A DNA stretch of 64,000 nucleotides from Pseudomonas sp. GL-B-19. GTDB lineage: Bacteria > Pseudomonadota > Gammaproteobacteria > Pseudomonadales > Pseudomonadaceae. How positions within the stretch are numbered: position 1 is the first letter of the stretch; every line of letters starts with the position of its first letter. The position numbers and the translations under genes were made by a program. The notes beneath the pieces were generated by a model. It had not been told where the DNA came from, made no database searches, and was given only the letters and a program-made list of their open reading frames with translations. The stretch spans positions 182,162 to 246,161 of the forward strand of contig NZ_JAHBDK010000053.1 in the NCBI RefSeq assembly GCF_019956415.1. Reading direction: 5' to 3'. This document shows positions 16,671 through 29,600 of this stretch, piece by piece.

Positions 16671-17219
16671 TTAACGACGAGCAAAAGTATCCGCACGACT
16701 CCCCGATACCTTGCGGCAGTGCACCAGCGCATCGCGAATCATGAAATTCACCAGGGTCGGCGAAACACCGAGTTCCTTGGCAATGTCCTTTTGCGGCACC
16801 CCGTGCAGGCGATACATCTCGAAGGCGTAGCGGGTACGGCTCGGCAGCTCTGTCAGCGCATCGGCAATATGCTCAAGAGTCGAGAAATTGATGTGCGAGG
16901 TTTCGGGAGAGGCACCTTGAATCACCACGTTCAAGCCTTCCTCTTCAGGGCCGGAATACTTTTGCTCCAGCGCCTGCTTGCGGTAGTGGTCGATTGCCAG
17001 GTTGCGCACGATTTGGAACAGATAGCTGAGCTGTGCCTTGAACGAGGACGTGATCGGCGGTGCGGATTGCAACCGGAAAAACGCATCCTGTACCACGTCT
17101 TCAGCACGTGACCTGCACCCGGTGATGCGGGCTGCAATCTTGACCAGAATCAGTCGATTGTCGACGAACGCTTGAAGTAGCGGTGAATCGCACCTGCTTG
17201 TGGATACTGGTTCCATCAT
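16671..17219 (-). CDS. pvdS: Extracytoplasmic-function sigma factor PvdS
   Basis: 182 residues from ATG at 17219; the ATG directly after it at 17216 is equally possible. AGGGTG lies just upstream. It reads closely like PvdS of P. aeruginosa as I recall it: region 2 contains AEDVVQDAFFRLQSAP and LFQIVRNLAIDHYRKQ, and region 4 contains RTRYAFEMYRLHGVPQKDIA and LGVSPTLVNFMIRDAL. PvdS directs RNA polymerase to iron-starvation boxes upstream of pyoverdine genes; four such boxes occur in this window. A Fur box lies upstream. Its anti-sigma factor FpvR is not in the window. Confidence 0.96.
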   Translation of the reverse strand: MMEPVSTSRCDSPLLQAFVDNRLILVKIAARITGCRSRAEDVVQDAFFRLQSAPPITSSFKAQLSYLFQIVRNLAIDHYRKQALEQKYSGPEEEGLNVVIQGASPETSHINFSTLEHIADALTELPSRTRYAFEMYRLHGVPQKDIAKELGVSPTLVNFMIRDALVHCRKVSGSRADTFARR

Positions 17220-17299
17220 GGAAATCACCCTGCTGCAATAAGGTTGGCGGGACGACTCGCAACCTGAGTCGCCCTGCGCGTCGAGCGACAAATTATTCC

Positions 17300-17319
17300 G
17301 AATGATAATTATTGTCAAT
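17300..17319 (-). promoter_or_regulatory. Fur box upstream of pvdS
   Basis: AATGATAATTATTGTCAAT matches the GATAATGATAATCATTATC Fur consensus well, and its AT-rich hexamers stand out from flanking GC-rich DNA. It lies about 80 bases upstream of the pvdS start, as expected for iron-dependent repression of the sigma factor gene. Confidence 0.82.
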
Positions 17320-17423
17320 TGAGAAACAGAACCAATACGCCTCCGTGGTGCAAAGTGCGAACTACCGCACGTCGATGCCCTTGCATGCAGCACCCATCCC
17401 CGCTGGCTATCGGGCCTGCCGAC

Positions 17424-17447
17424 TAATTATTTCAAGATGTCATCCGT
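17424..17447 (+). promoter_or_regulatory. Probable PvdS iron-starvation box upstream of pvdL
   Basis: TAATT, exactly 16 bases, then CGT. One base differs from the TAAAT consensus, but the spacing and CGT are exact. It lies about 150 bases upstream of the pvdL start. No better match was found in the pvdS-pvdL gap. Confidence 0.6.
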
Positions 17448-17600
17448 TCTCATTGGTGAAAGGCGCAGGCTAAATCCCGGCCACACCCGCATTCCCATTG
17501 CCTTGCGCGGTCGGCGAAAACCGCGTCCTGCACGCCTACCCATGGGCGTGACGTTAGAAAACCGATTCCACTTGCAAGCCGAAATCAGGCAGGAAACCTC

Positions 17601-20600
17601 ATGACCGACGCGTTCGAACTCCCAAGCACTCTGGTCCAAGCCCTCCAGCGCCGCGCGGCCCTGACGCCGGATCGGGTCGCCTTGCGTTTTCTCGCCGACA
17701 CCCCGGATCAGGCTGTTGTACTCAGCTATCGCGAGCTGGATCAGCGCGCGCGAATCATTGCCGGTGCGTTGCAGGCCCAGGCGGAATTTGGCGATCGCGC
17801 GGTGCTGCTGTTTCCCAGTGGCCCGGATTATGTTGCCGCGTTTTTTGGCTGTTTGTATGCGGGGGTGATCGCAGTGCCGGCCTATCCGCCGGAGTCGGCC
17901 AAACGTCACCACCAGAAGCGTCTGCTGTCGATCATCAGCGATGCCGCGCCGTGCGTGCTGCTGACCAGCGTTGATCTGCGCGACGCATTGAAGCAGATTG
18001 AAGACGCGCCGTTGCTGCTCTGCGTCGACACCCTCGATGCGCAGTGGGCGAATCGCTGGATCGAGCCGAACCTCGAAGACGACCACATTGCCTTCCTGCA
18101 ATACACCTCCGGTTCCACCGCGCTGCCCAAAGGCGTGCAAGTCAGCCACGGCAACCTGGTGGCCAATGAACTGTTGATTCGCCACGGCTTTGGCATCGAT
18201 CTGAACCCCGATGACGTGATCGTCAGCTGGCTGCCGCTGTACCACGACATGGGGCTGATCGGTGGTCTGTTGCAACCGATTTTCAGCGGTGTGCCATGTG
18301 TGTTGATGTCGCCAGCGTACTTCCTCGGTCGGCCATTGCGCTGGCTGGAAGCGATCAGCGAGTACGGCGGCACCATCAGTGGCGGGCCGGATTTTGCCTA
18401 TCGTCTGTGCAGCGAACGCGTCAGCGAGTCGGCCCTGGAGCGGCTCGACCTGAGAGGCTGGCGTGTGGCGTATTCCGGTTCCGAACCGATTCGCCTCGAC
18501 ACCCTGGAAGGCTTCGTCGAGAAATTCGCGCCGTGTGGTTTTACTCCGGACAGTTTCATGGCGTCTTACGGGCTGGCCGAAGCGACGTTGTTCGTTGCCG
18601 GTAGTCCTCGCGGGCAAGGCATTGGCAACCTGCGCGTGGACGATCAAGCCTTGGCACAAAACCTGGCGGAGTCGGGCGAGGGCCGCGCGGTCATGAGTTG
18701 TGGCATTAGCCAGCCGGACCACGCGGTGCTGATTGTCGATCCTGTCGCGCTCACTGAACGGGCCGACAATGCCGTCGGTGAAGTCTGGGCCAGCGGGCCG
18801 AGCATTGCCCTCGGCTATTGGCGTAACCCCGAGGCCAGCGCCAAGACTTTCGTGCAGCACGACGGCCAGACCTGGCTGCGCACCGGAGACCTGGGCTTTA
18901 TGCGCGACGGTGAACTGTTCATCACCGGACGCCTGAAAGACATGCTGATCGTTCGCGGACACAACCTTTATCCGCAGGACATCGAACAGACCATCGAGCG
19001 TGAAGTGGACGTGGTGCGCAAAGGTCGTGTCGCCGTCTTCGCGGTGCACAACGACGGCCAGGAAGGCATTGGCATCGCCGCCGAAATCAGCCGCAGCGTA
19101 CAGAAAATCCTGCCCCCCGAAGCGCTGATCAACGCCATCCGCCAAGCTGTGGCCGAGGCCTTTCAGGAAGCGCCGAGCGTGGTGGTACTGCTCAATCCAG
19201 GCGCGTTGCCCAAGACCTCCAGCGGCAAGTTGCAACGCTCGGCGTGCCGCAATCGCCTGGCGGACGGTAGTCTCGACAGCTATGCACTGTTTCCGTCAGC
19301 GCTCACCGAACGTGAAGGAAAGTCCGAGTCGGCGTCTGAATTGCAAACACTGATCGGCCAGATCTGGTGCGAACAATTGCAGGTCAAGCAGATCAATGCA
19401 GACGACCACTTCTTCCTGCTCGGCGGCAACTCCATCGCCGCCACCCAAGTGGTCGCGCGTCTGCGCGAAGCCCTCGGTCTGGAGCTGAACCTGCGCCTGC
19501 TGTTCGAAGCGCCGACCCTGGGCGCATTTGCTGTCGCTGTGGCTCAGCAGCAACAGGATGGCGGCGTGGCCCAAGGGGCGATCACCCCGTTGTCGCGCAC
19601 CGAAGCCATGCCGCAATCGCTGGCGCAAAACCGCCTGTGGATCACCTGGCAACTCGACCCGCACAGCAGCGCCTACAACATACCGGGTGCGTTGCGTTTG
19701 CGCGGCGAGCTGGATGAACACGCGCTGCGCGCCAGCTTCCAGCAGCTGATCGAGCGCCACGAATCCCTGCGCACGCGGTTCTTCGAGCGCGACGGCGTGG
19801 CGCTGCAACAGGTGGATGCCGCCGCTGAGTTCATCCTGCAAGTGATCGACATCAGCGACCTGCCCGCTACCGAGCGTGAAACCCGCGCAGAGCAAATCCG
19901 TGAAGATGAAGCCCGTACTCAGTTCGATCTGGAGAAAGGCCCGCTGCTGTGGGTGACCCTGGTGCGCCTCGCTGACGAGGAGCATCAATTGCTGGTAACG
20001 ATGCACCACATCATCGCCGACGGTTGGTCGTTGAACGTGCTGATCGATGAGTTCTCGCGCTTCTACTCCGCCGCATCCCAAGGACAAACAGCAGCGCCTG
20101 CGGCATTGCCGATCCGGTACGCCGACTACGGCAGTTGGCAGCGCCAATGGCTGGCGCAAGGCGAGGGCGAGCGTCAGTTGGCTTACTGGAAAGCCCGGTT
20201 GGGCGATGAGCACCCGACCCTAAGCCTGGCCACCGACCATCCGCGTTCGGCGCAGCACACGCATGGCGCTGCCCGTCATTCCGTCAAGCTGGACGCGACC
20301 TTGAGCGATGCCATTCGCCAGACCGCGCAGGCTCATGAATCGACACCGTTCATGCTGTTGCTTGCCGCGTTCCAGAGTCTGTTGCACCGCTACAGTGGCC
20401 AGCGCGACATCCGCATCGGTGTGCCGAATGCCAACCGTCCACGTCTGGACACACAAGGGTTGATCGGTTTCTTCATCAACACTCAGGTGATGCGCACCGA
20501 GGTGGATTCGCGGCAGCCTTTCGCTGAGTTGTTGGCGCAAGCCCGTCAGAGCGCATTGGGCGCCCAGGCGCATCAAGACCTGCCCTTTGAACAACTGGTC

Positions 20601-23600
20601 GAAGCGTTCCCGCAAGCCCGTGAACAAGGCCTGTTCCAGGTCATGTTCAACCACCAGCAACGGGATTTGAGCGCATTGCGCCGTCTGCCGGGATTACTTG
20701 CCGAAGAGCTGCCGTGGCACAGCCGCGAAGCCAAGTTCGACCTGCAACTGCACAGCGAAGAAGATCAGATTGGGCGCCTCAGCCTGTCCTTCGACTACGC
20801 CAGCGAACTGTTTGACGCGGCGACCATCGAGCGTCTGGCCGAACACTTCAGCAACCTGTTGCGCGCCATTTGCGAACAACCCGACACCGCCATCGGTGAC
20901 CTGCCACTGCTGACCCCGAAGGAACTCGACCAGCAAACAGCCTGGAGCGAGGCGCCTTGCATGCCAGCCGGCCAATGGCTGCCGCAACTGCTCAACGAAC
21001 AGGCACGCCTGTTGCCTGAACGCACCGCCCTGATGTGGGACGGTGGCTCCATGGACTTCGCCGACCTGCACACCCAGGCCAACCGCCTCGCTCATTACCT
21101 GCGCGACAAAGGCGTCGGCCCGGACGTGTGCGTGGCCATCGCGGCCGAGCGTTCGCCGCAACTGTTGATCGGCCTGCTGGCGATCATCAAGGCCGGTGGC
21201 GCGTACGTGCCGCTGGACCCGGACTACCCGGCCGACCGCCTGGCCTACATGCTCAGCGATAGCGGTGTCGAATTGCTGCTGACCCAAACCGCACTGCTCG
21301 AGCGTTGGCCGGCCGCCAATGGCGTCAGCGTAATTGCCATGGACGCGCTCAATCTCGACCGTTGGCCAAGCCATGCGCCGGGACTGCATGTGCACGGTGA
21401 CAACCTCGCCTACGTGATTTACACCTCGGGCTCCACCGGCCAACCCAAGGGTGTCGGCAACACCCACGCGGCGCTTGCCGAGCGGCTGCAATGGATGCAG
21501 AACACCTATCGCCTGAACGACACCGATGTGCTGATGCAAAAGGCGCCGATCAGTTTCGACGTATCGGTGTGGGAATGCTTCTGGCCGTTGATCACCGGCG
21601 CACGTTTGCTGATTGCCGGCCCCGGCGAACACCGTGATCCGCATCGCATTGCGCAGCTTGTTCAAGAGCACGGCGTCACCACGCTGCACTTTGTACCGCC
21701 GCTGCTTTCGTTGTTCACCGACGAACCGCTCACCGCGCAATGCACCAGCCTGCGCCGTGTGTTCTCCGGTGGCGAAGCCTTACCGGCGGAACTGCGCAAC
21801 CGCGTGCTGGAACAGTTGCCCGCTGTGCAACTGCACAACCGTTATGGCCCGACCGAAACCGCGATCAACGTCACCCATTGGCATTGCACCACGGCCGATG
21901 GCGAGCGCTCGCCAATTGGCCGTCCGTTGGGAAATGTCATTTGTCACGTTCTCGACAGCGACCTCAATCCTGTACCTGCGGGCGTACCCGGCGAGCTGTG
22001 CATCAGCGGTATCGGCTTGGCGCGCGGCTATCTGGGCCGTCCGGGCCTGACCGCCGAACGTTTTGTCGTCGATCCGCTGGGCGAGCAGGGCGCGCGTCTG
22101 TACCGCACCGGCGACCGCGCGCGCTGGACCGCTGATGGCGTGATCGAATACCTCGGTCGCCTCGATCAGCAGGTCAAACTGCGCGGTTTCCGTGTTGAGC
22201 CACAAGAAATCGAAGCGCGGTTGCTGGCGCAGCATGGCGTCGCGCAAGCCGTGGTGCTGGTGCACGAGACGGTGGTGGGCAGGCAGTTGATCGGCTACTA
22301 CACCGCCACTGAAACCAGCGAAACCGAGGACGCTCAAACCGCACGCCTGAACACCACGCTGGCGGCTGAGCTGCCCGAATACATGGTGCCGGTGCAGTTG
22401 ATGCGATTGGCCCAAATGCCCCTGAGCCCGAGCGGCAAGCTCGACCGCCGCGCGTTGCCCGAGCCACAATGGCAAGTACGTGAACACGTCGAACCGGTTA
22501 CTGCACTGGAGCAACAGATCGCCAGCATCTGGCGCGAAGTGTTGGGCCAGGCTCAAATCGGTCTACGCGATGACTTCTTCGCCCTCGGCGGCCATTCGTT
22601 GCTGGCCACGCAAATCATCTCCCGCACCCGCCAGGCCTGCGACGTCGAGTTGTCGCTGCGTGCGCTGTTCGAAAACAGTGAGCTGGGCGCCTTCGCCGAG
22701 CAGGTTCGGCTGATTCAAGTCAGCGGCAAGACCAACCAACTGCCACCGATAGACAAAGTCGACCGCAGCCAGCCGGTGCCGCTGTCCTATTCCCAGCAGC
22801 GCATGTGGTTCCTCTGGCAGATGGAGCCGGACAGCCCCGCGTACAACGTGGGAGGCATGGCGCGGCTGCGCGGGGTGCTCGATGTCGGGCGTTTTGAGGC
22901 CGCGTTGCAAGCGCTGATCATGCGTCACGAAACCCTGCGCACCACGTTCCCGAGCGTCGATGGCGTAGCCCGGCAACAGGTCCATGCGCAAACAGGCCTG
23001 CGCATGGAGTGGAAGGATTTTTCGGCACTGGCTGGCGAAGTCCGCGAGCAACGAGTCCAGCAACTGGCTGACGACGAGGCGCATACACCTTTCGATCTGG
23101 AAACCGGCCCTTTGCTGCGCGCCTGCCTGGTCAAGACCTCCGGGCACGAACATTACCTGGTGCTGACCCTGCACCACATCGTCACCGAAGGCTGGGCGAT
23201 GGACATTTTCGCCCGCGAACTGAGCGCGCTCTACGAAGCCTTTGTCGATGACCGCGAATCACCGCTGGCGCCGCTGCCAGTGCAGTATCTGGATTACAGC
23301 GTCTGGCAGCGTCAATGGCTGGAGTCCGGCGAACGTCAGCGCCAGCTTGACTACTGGACCGCGCAACTGGGCCGTGAACACCCGCTACTGGAATTGCCGG
23401 CGGACCGTCCGCGTCCACCCGTGCAAAGTCATCAGGGCGAACTGTTCCGTTTTGACCTGAGCGATGACCTCGCTGTACGAATCCGCGCCTTCAATGCGCA
23501 AAACGGTCTGACCCTGTTCATGACCATGACTGCCGCGCTGGCCGTGCTGCTTTACCGCTACAGCGGCCAGACTGACCTGCGCATCGGTGCTCCAGTGGCC

Positions 23601-26600
23601 AACCGGATTCGCCCGGAAAGCGAAGGGTTGATCGGTGCCTTCCTCAACACCCAAGTACTGCGTTGCCGGCTCGACGGGCAGATGTCCGTCGGTGAATTGT
23701 TCGCGCAGGTGCGCCACACGGTGATCGAAGGCCAGTCCCATCAGGACCTGCCGTTTGATCATCTGGTGGAAGCGTTGCAGCCACCGCGTAGCGCGGCTTA
23801 CAACCCGTTGTTCCAGGTGATGTGCAATGTGCAGCGCTGGGAGTTTCAGCAGAGCCGCACCCTGGCTGGCATGACCGTCGAGTATCTGGCCAATGATGCG
23901 CGAGCAACCAAGTTTGACCTCAATCTGGAAGTCACCGATCTCGATCATCGCCTCGGTTGCTGCCTGACCTACAGCACTGATCTGTTCGATGAACCACGCA
24001 TTGCGCGTATGGCCGGGCACTGGCGCAATTTGCTGGAAGCGCTGCTGGCCGACCCGCAACAGCGCCTCAGTGAACTGCCTTTGCTGGACACCAGCGAACA
24101 GCAAACACTGCTCGATAGCCTCGGCATCGAGCCGGGTGAGCATCGCCTCGACCAGTGCATTCATCACCTGTTCAGCGAGCAGGCGCTGGCGCGCAAAGAC
24201 GCGCCAGCCCTGACCTTTACCGGGCAAACCCTGAGCTACGCCGAACTCGACAGCCGCGCCAATCAACTGGCCTGGATGCTCCGCGAGCGCGGCGTCGGTC
24301 CGCAGGTGCGCGTTGGTCTGGCGCTTGAGCGGTCGCTGGAAATGGTCATCGGCCTGCTGGCAATCCTCAAGGCCGGCGGCGCCTATGTGCCGCTGGACCC
24401 GGAATATCCGCTGGACCGTTTGCATTACATGATCGAAGACAGCGGCATCGGTGTGTTGCTCAGCGATGCGACGATGTTCGAAGCCCTTGGTGAGTTGCCG
24501 ACAACGGTCGCTCGTTGGTGCCTGGAAGAGGACACTGTCGGGCTGGCCAATTACCCGACCACCGAGCTGCCGTTTATCAGCCTGCCGCAGCATCAGGCCT
24601 ATCTGATTTACACCTCCGGCTCCACCGGCAAACCGAAAGGTGTGGTGGTGTCTCACGGCGAGATCGCCATGCATTGCCAAGCGGTCATTCAACGCTTCGG
24701 CATGCGCCCGGACGACTGCGAGCTGCATTTTTATTCGATCAACTTCGACGCCGCGACCGAGCGTTTGCTGGTGCCCCTGTTGAGCGGCGCGCAAGTGGTT
24801 TTGCGGGCGCAAGGGCAGTGGGATGCGCAAGAAATCTGCGGTTTGATTCGTCGACACAACATCAACATCCTCGGCTTCACCCCAAGCTACGGCAGCCAAT
24901 TGGCGCAATGGCTGGCGACCCAGGGCGAAACCCTGCCGGTGCGCATGTGTATCACCGGCGGCGAGGCCCTGACCGGCGAACACCTGGCGCGCATCCGCGC
25001 CGCGTTCAAGCCGGGCCTGTTTTTCAACGCTTACGGTCCGACGGAAACCGTGGTCATGCCACTGGCCAGTCTCGCGCCCGAACAGCTGGAAGAAGGCTTG
25101 GGCAGCGTGCCGATTGGCAGCGTGATTGGCGCGCGGGTGGCGTACATTCTCGATGCGGATCTGGCCCTCGTACCGCAAGGGGCGATCGGCGAGTTGTACG
25201 TCGGCGGCGCCGGTCTGGCGCAAGGTTATCACCAGCGTCCGGGCATGACGGCCGAGCGTTTCATCGCCGACCCTTTCGCCGTGGATGGCGGGCGTATTTA
25301 CTGCACCGGCGACCTGGTGCGCCAACGGGCCGATGGGCTGGTGGAATACCTCGGACGCATCGACCATCAAGTGAAGATTCGCGGTTTCCGCATCGAATTG
25401 GGCGAGATCGAAACCCGCCTGCTGGAACATGCATCGATCCGTGAAGCAGTGGTGCTGGCGCTTGATGCGCCGAGCGGCAAACAACTGGTGGGCTATCTGG
25501 TTACCGAGGTGGCGGAACAGGACGAAGCGCAACAAGCCACACTGCGCGAAGCCCTCAAGACGCACCTCAAATCACAACTGCCGGATTACATGGTGCCGAC
25601 GCACCTGATCCTGCTGGCCAGCATGCCGCTGACCGCCAACGGAAAACTGGACCGCCGTGCATTGCCGGCGCCGGATCCGGAGCTGAACCGTCAGCACTAT
25701 GTGGCGCCAAGCAATGCGCTTGAACTGACCCTGGCCGCGATCTGGTGCGAAGTGCTGAACGTCGCGCAGGTCGGCCTTAACGACAACTTCTTCGAGCTGG
25801 GCGGCGATTCGATTCTGTCGATCCAGGTGGTTAGCCGGGCGCGGCAGCAGGGCATCCATTTCAGCCCGCGTGACTTGTTCCAGCACCAGACCGTGCAGAC
25901 CCTGGCCGCTGTCGCGACGCGTACTGAACAGGTCAGCGCCGAGCAAGGCTTGCTCGCCGGCGAGTCGCGTTTGACGCCGATTCAGCATTGGTTCTTCGAT
26001 ACCGACATCCCCGAGCGCCAACACTGGAACCAGGCGTTGCTGCTGGAACCGACCGTGGCGCTGGAGCCCCATCGCCTGGAGCAAGCGTTGCTGGCGGTGA
26101 TCGAGCAGCATGACGCCTTGCGCCTGCGTTTCACCGAAGTAGCCGGGCAATGGCGGGCCGAACACCAACCGGTGTCCGACACCGAGTTGTTGTGGCAAGT
26201 GCGCGTGCCGGCCATGGACCAGTGCGAAGCGTTGTTTGCCGATGCCCAGCGCAGCCTCGACCTCGAAACGGGGCCGTTGCTGCGTGCGTTGCTGGTCGAT
26301 GGCCCCGAGGGGCAACAACGGCTGTTGATCGCCATTCACCACTTGGTGGTCGACGGTGTTTCGTGGCGGGTACTGCTGGACGATCTGCAAACGGTTTACC
26401 GTCAACTGGAGGCCAGGCAAGCGGTCAATCTGCCGGCCAAAACCAGTGCCTTCAAGGACTGGGCGGCACGTTTGCAGGCGTACGCCGGCAGCGAGTCCCT
26501 GCGTGAAGAATTGAACGGGTGGCAGTCGCAACTGGCCGGGCCTGATGTCGCGCTGCCGTGCGATTGTCCCGATGGCGGCCGGCAGAATCGCCATGCACAA

Positions 26601-29600
26601 ACCGTCAGTGTGCGCCTCGATGCAGAGCGCACACGGCAATTGCTGCAACAGGCCCCGAGTGCTTACCGCACGCAGGTCAACGACCTGTTGCTGACGGCGC
26701 TGGCCCGCGTGGTGTGTCGCTGGAGCGGCGATGAATCGGCACTGATTCAACTGGAAGGTCACGGCCGCGAAGCCCTGTTCGACGAGATCGACCTGACCCG
26801 CACCGTGGGCTGGTTCACCAGCGCCTACCCGCTGCGGCTGACCCCGTTGGACGGGCAGGGCGCCTCGATCAAGGCGATCAAGGAACAACTGCGCGCCGTG
26901 CCGCATAAAGGCTTGGGTTATGGCGTGCTGCGTTATCTGGCCGACGACTTGTGCCGCCAGACCATGGCGGCGTTGCCGGTCGCACCGATCACCTTCAACT
27001 ACCTCGGTCAGTTCGACCAGAGCTTCGGTGCGCAGGCCTTGTTCCGACCGCTCGATGAGCCGGTCGGCGCGGCCCACGATCCGCACGCGCCGCTACCCAA
27101 TGAGCTGAGCATCGACAGTCAGGTCTATGGCGGTGAACTGGTGCTGCGCTGGACCTTCAGCGCCGAACGCCACGCCCCGCAAGCCATCGCTGATTTGGTC
27201 GATGCTTATCTGTGCGAACTGCAAGGCCTGATCGAGCATTGCCTGCAAGACGATACGGGCGGCCCGACGCCGTCGGACTTCCCGCTGGCGAACCTGACCC
27301 AGGCGCAACTCGATGCATTGCCGGTTCCGGCAGCCGTGATCGAAGACATCTACCCGCTGACACCGATGCAGGAAGGGATGCTGCTGCACACCTTGCTGGA
27401 GCCGGGCACCGGGCTCTATTACATGCAGGACCGTTACCGCATCAACAGCGAACTCGATCCGCAGCGCTTCGCCCAGGCCTGGCAAGCAGTGATCGCCCGT
27501 CACGAAGCCCTGCGCGCGTCGTTCTGCTGGAACGTCGGCGAAGACATGCTGCAAGTGATCCACAAACCGGGCAGCACGCCAATCGAGTACCTCGACTGGA
27601 GCGCGATGGCCGAATCCGAGCAAGAACCGACCTTGCAGGACTTGCTGAAAAGTGAACGCGAAACCGGCTTTGATCTGCTCAATCAAGCACCGTTCCACTT
27701 GCGCCTGATTAAGGTCGGCGCGGCGCGTTACTGGTTCATGATGAGCAACCACCACATCCTGATCGATGCCTGGTGCCGCTCGTTGCTGATGAACGATTTC
27801 TTCGACATCTACACTGCCCTCGGCGAGGGACGCGAAGCGCAATTGGCCGTGCCACCGCGTTACCGCGACTACATCGGCTGGCTGCAACGCCAGATCCTGG
27901 CCGAAGCACGGCAGTGGTGGAAAACCAACCTGCAAGGCTTCGAACGGACCACGCCGATTCCGAGCGATCGACCGTTCCTGCGCGAACACGCCGGCGAAAG
28001 CGGCGGCATGATCGTCGGCGACCGCTACACCAGGCTTGATGCCCGTGACGGTGCGCAGCTGCGTGAACTGGCGCAGGCACATCAACTGACCATCAACACC
28101 TTCGCCCAAGCGGCGTGGGCGCTGGTGCTGCGGCGCTTGAGCGGTGATCGCGACGTGCTGTTCGGCGTCACCGTGGCCGGGCGTCCGGTGGACATGCCGC
28201 AGATGCAGCGCACGGTCGGGCTGTTCATCAACAGCATTGCGCTGCGGGTGAAAATGCCCGAGGACGGTCAGCGTTGCAGCGTCCGCCAATGGCTCAGCGC
28301 TTTGCTCGACAGCAACATGCAGCTGCGCGAGTACGAATACCTGCCGCTGGTGAGCATTCAGGAAAACAGCGAACTGCCTAAAGGGCTGCCGCTGTTCGAC
28401 AGCCTCTTTGTCTTTGAAAACGCCCCGGTGGAAGTGTCGGTGCTGGACCGGGCACAAAGCCTCAACGCGACCTCTGATTCGGGCCGCACCCACACCAACT
28501 TCCCGCTAACGGCGGTGTGCTATCCGGGCGATGACCTCGGCTTGCACCTGTCTTACGACCAGCGCTACTTCGATGAGTCGACCATCGAACGAATGCTCGG
28601 TGAGTTCAAGCGTTTGCTGCTGGCGCTGGTCGAAGGGTTCCATGGCGACATGGCCGATTTGCCGCTGCTGGGTGCCGAGGAGCAGGACTTCCTGGTCCAT
28701 GACTGCAATCAGAGCGAACACGAATACCCGCTGGAGCAAAGCTACGTTGCGTTGTTTGAAGCTCAGGTGACTGAGCATCCGCAGCGGATAGCCGCTAGTT
28801 GCCTGGATCAGCAATACAGCTACGTTGAGCTGAACCAGCGCAGTAACCGCCTTGGTCACGCCCTGATCGCCGCCGGTGTCGGGCTGGATCAACCGGTGGC
28901 GTTGCTGGCCGAACGTAATCTCGATTTGCTGGGCATGATCATCGGCAGCTTCAAGGCGGGGGCGGGTTATTTGCCGCTGGACCCAGGCCTGCCGAGCCAG
29001 CGCCTGAGCCGGATCATCGAATTGAGCCGCACGCCGTTGCTGGTGTGCACTCAGGCCTGCCGCGAACAAGCGCTGGCGTTGCTGGACGAGTTCGCTTGCG
29101 CCCAGCGGCCCAGGTTATTGGTCTGGGAAGAGGTGCAGGCTAGCGCCGTTTCGGTGGCTAATCCAGGCATCTACAGCGGGCCGGATAATCTCGCCTACGT
29201 GATCTACACCTCGGGCTCCACCGGTTTGCCCAAGGGCGTGATGGTCGAGCAGCGCGGCATGCTCAATAACCAGTTGAGCAAGGTGCCGTACCTGAATCTG
29301 AGTGATAACGATGTGATCGCTCAGACGGCTTCGCAAAGCTTCGATATATCGGTCTGGCAGTTCCTTGCCGCGCCGTTGTTCGGTGCGCGGGTAGACATCG
29401 TGCCGAACGCCATCGCCCATGATCCACAAGGCCTGTTGGCGCACGTTTCGGCGCAGGGCATTACTGTGCTGGAGAGCGTGCCATCGTTGATTCAAGGCAT
29501 GCTCGCCCAGGAGCGCATGAGTCTGGACGGCCTGTGCTGGATGCTGCCGACTGGCGAAGCGATGCCGCCGGAAGTCGCGCATCAATGGCTGCTGCGTTAC

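Noticed and set aside
17427..19235. 602-residue minus-strand frame opposite pvdL
   Set aside because: Antisense shadow of high-GC codon bias in pvdL; Arg/Gln/His-rich with no domain.
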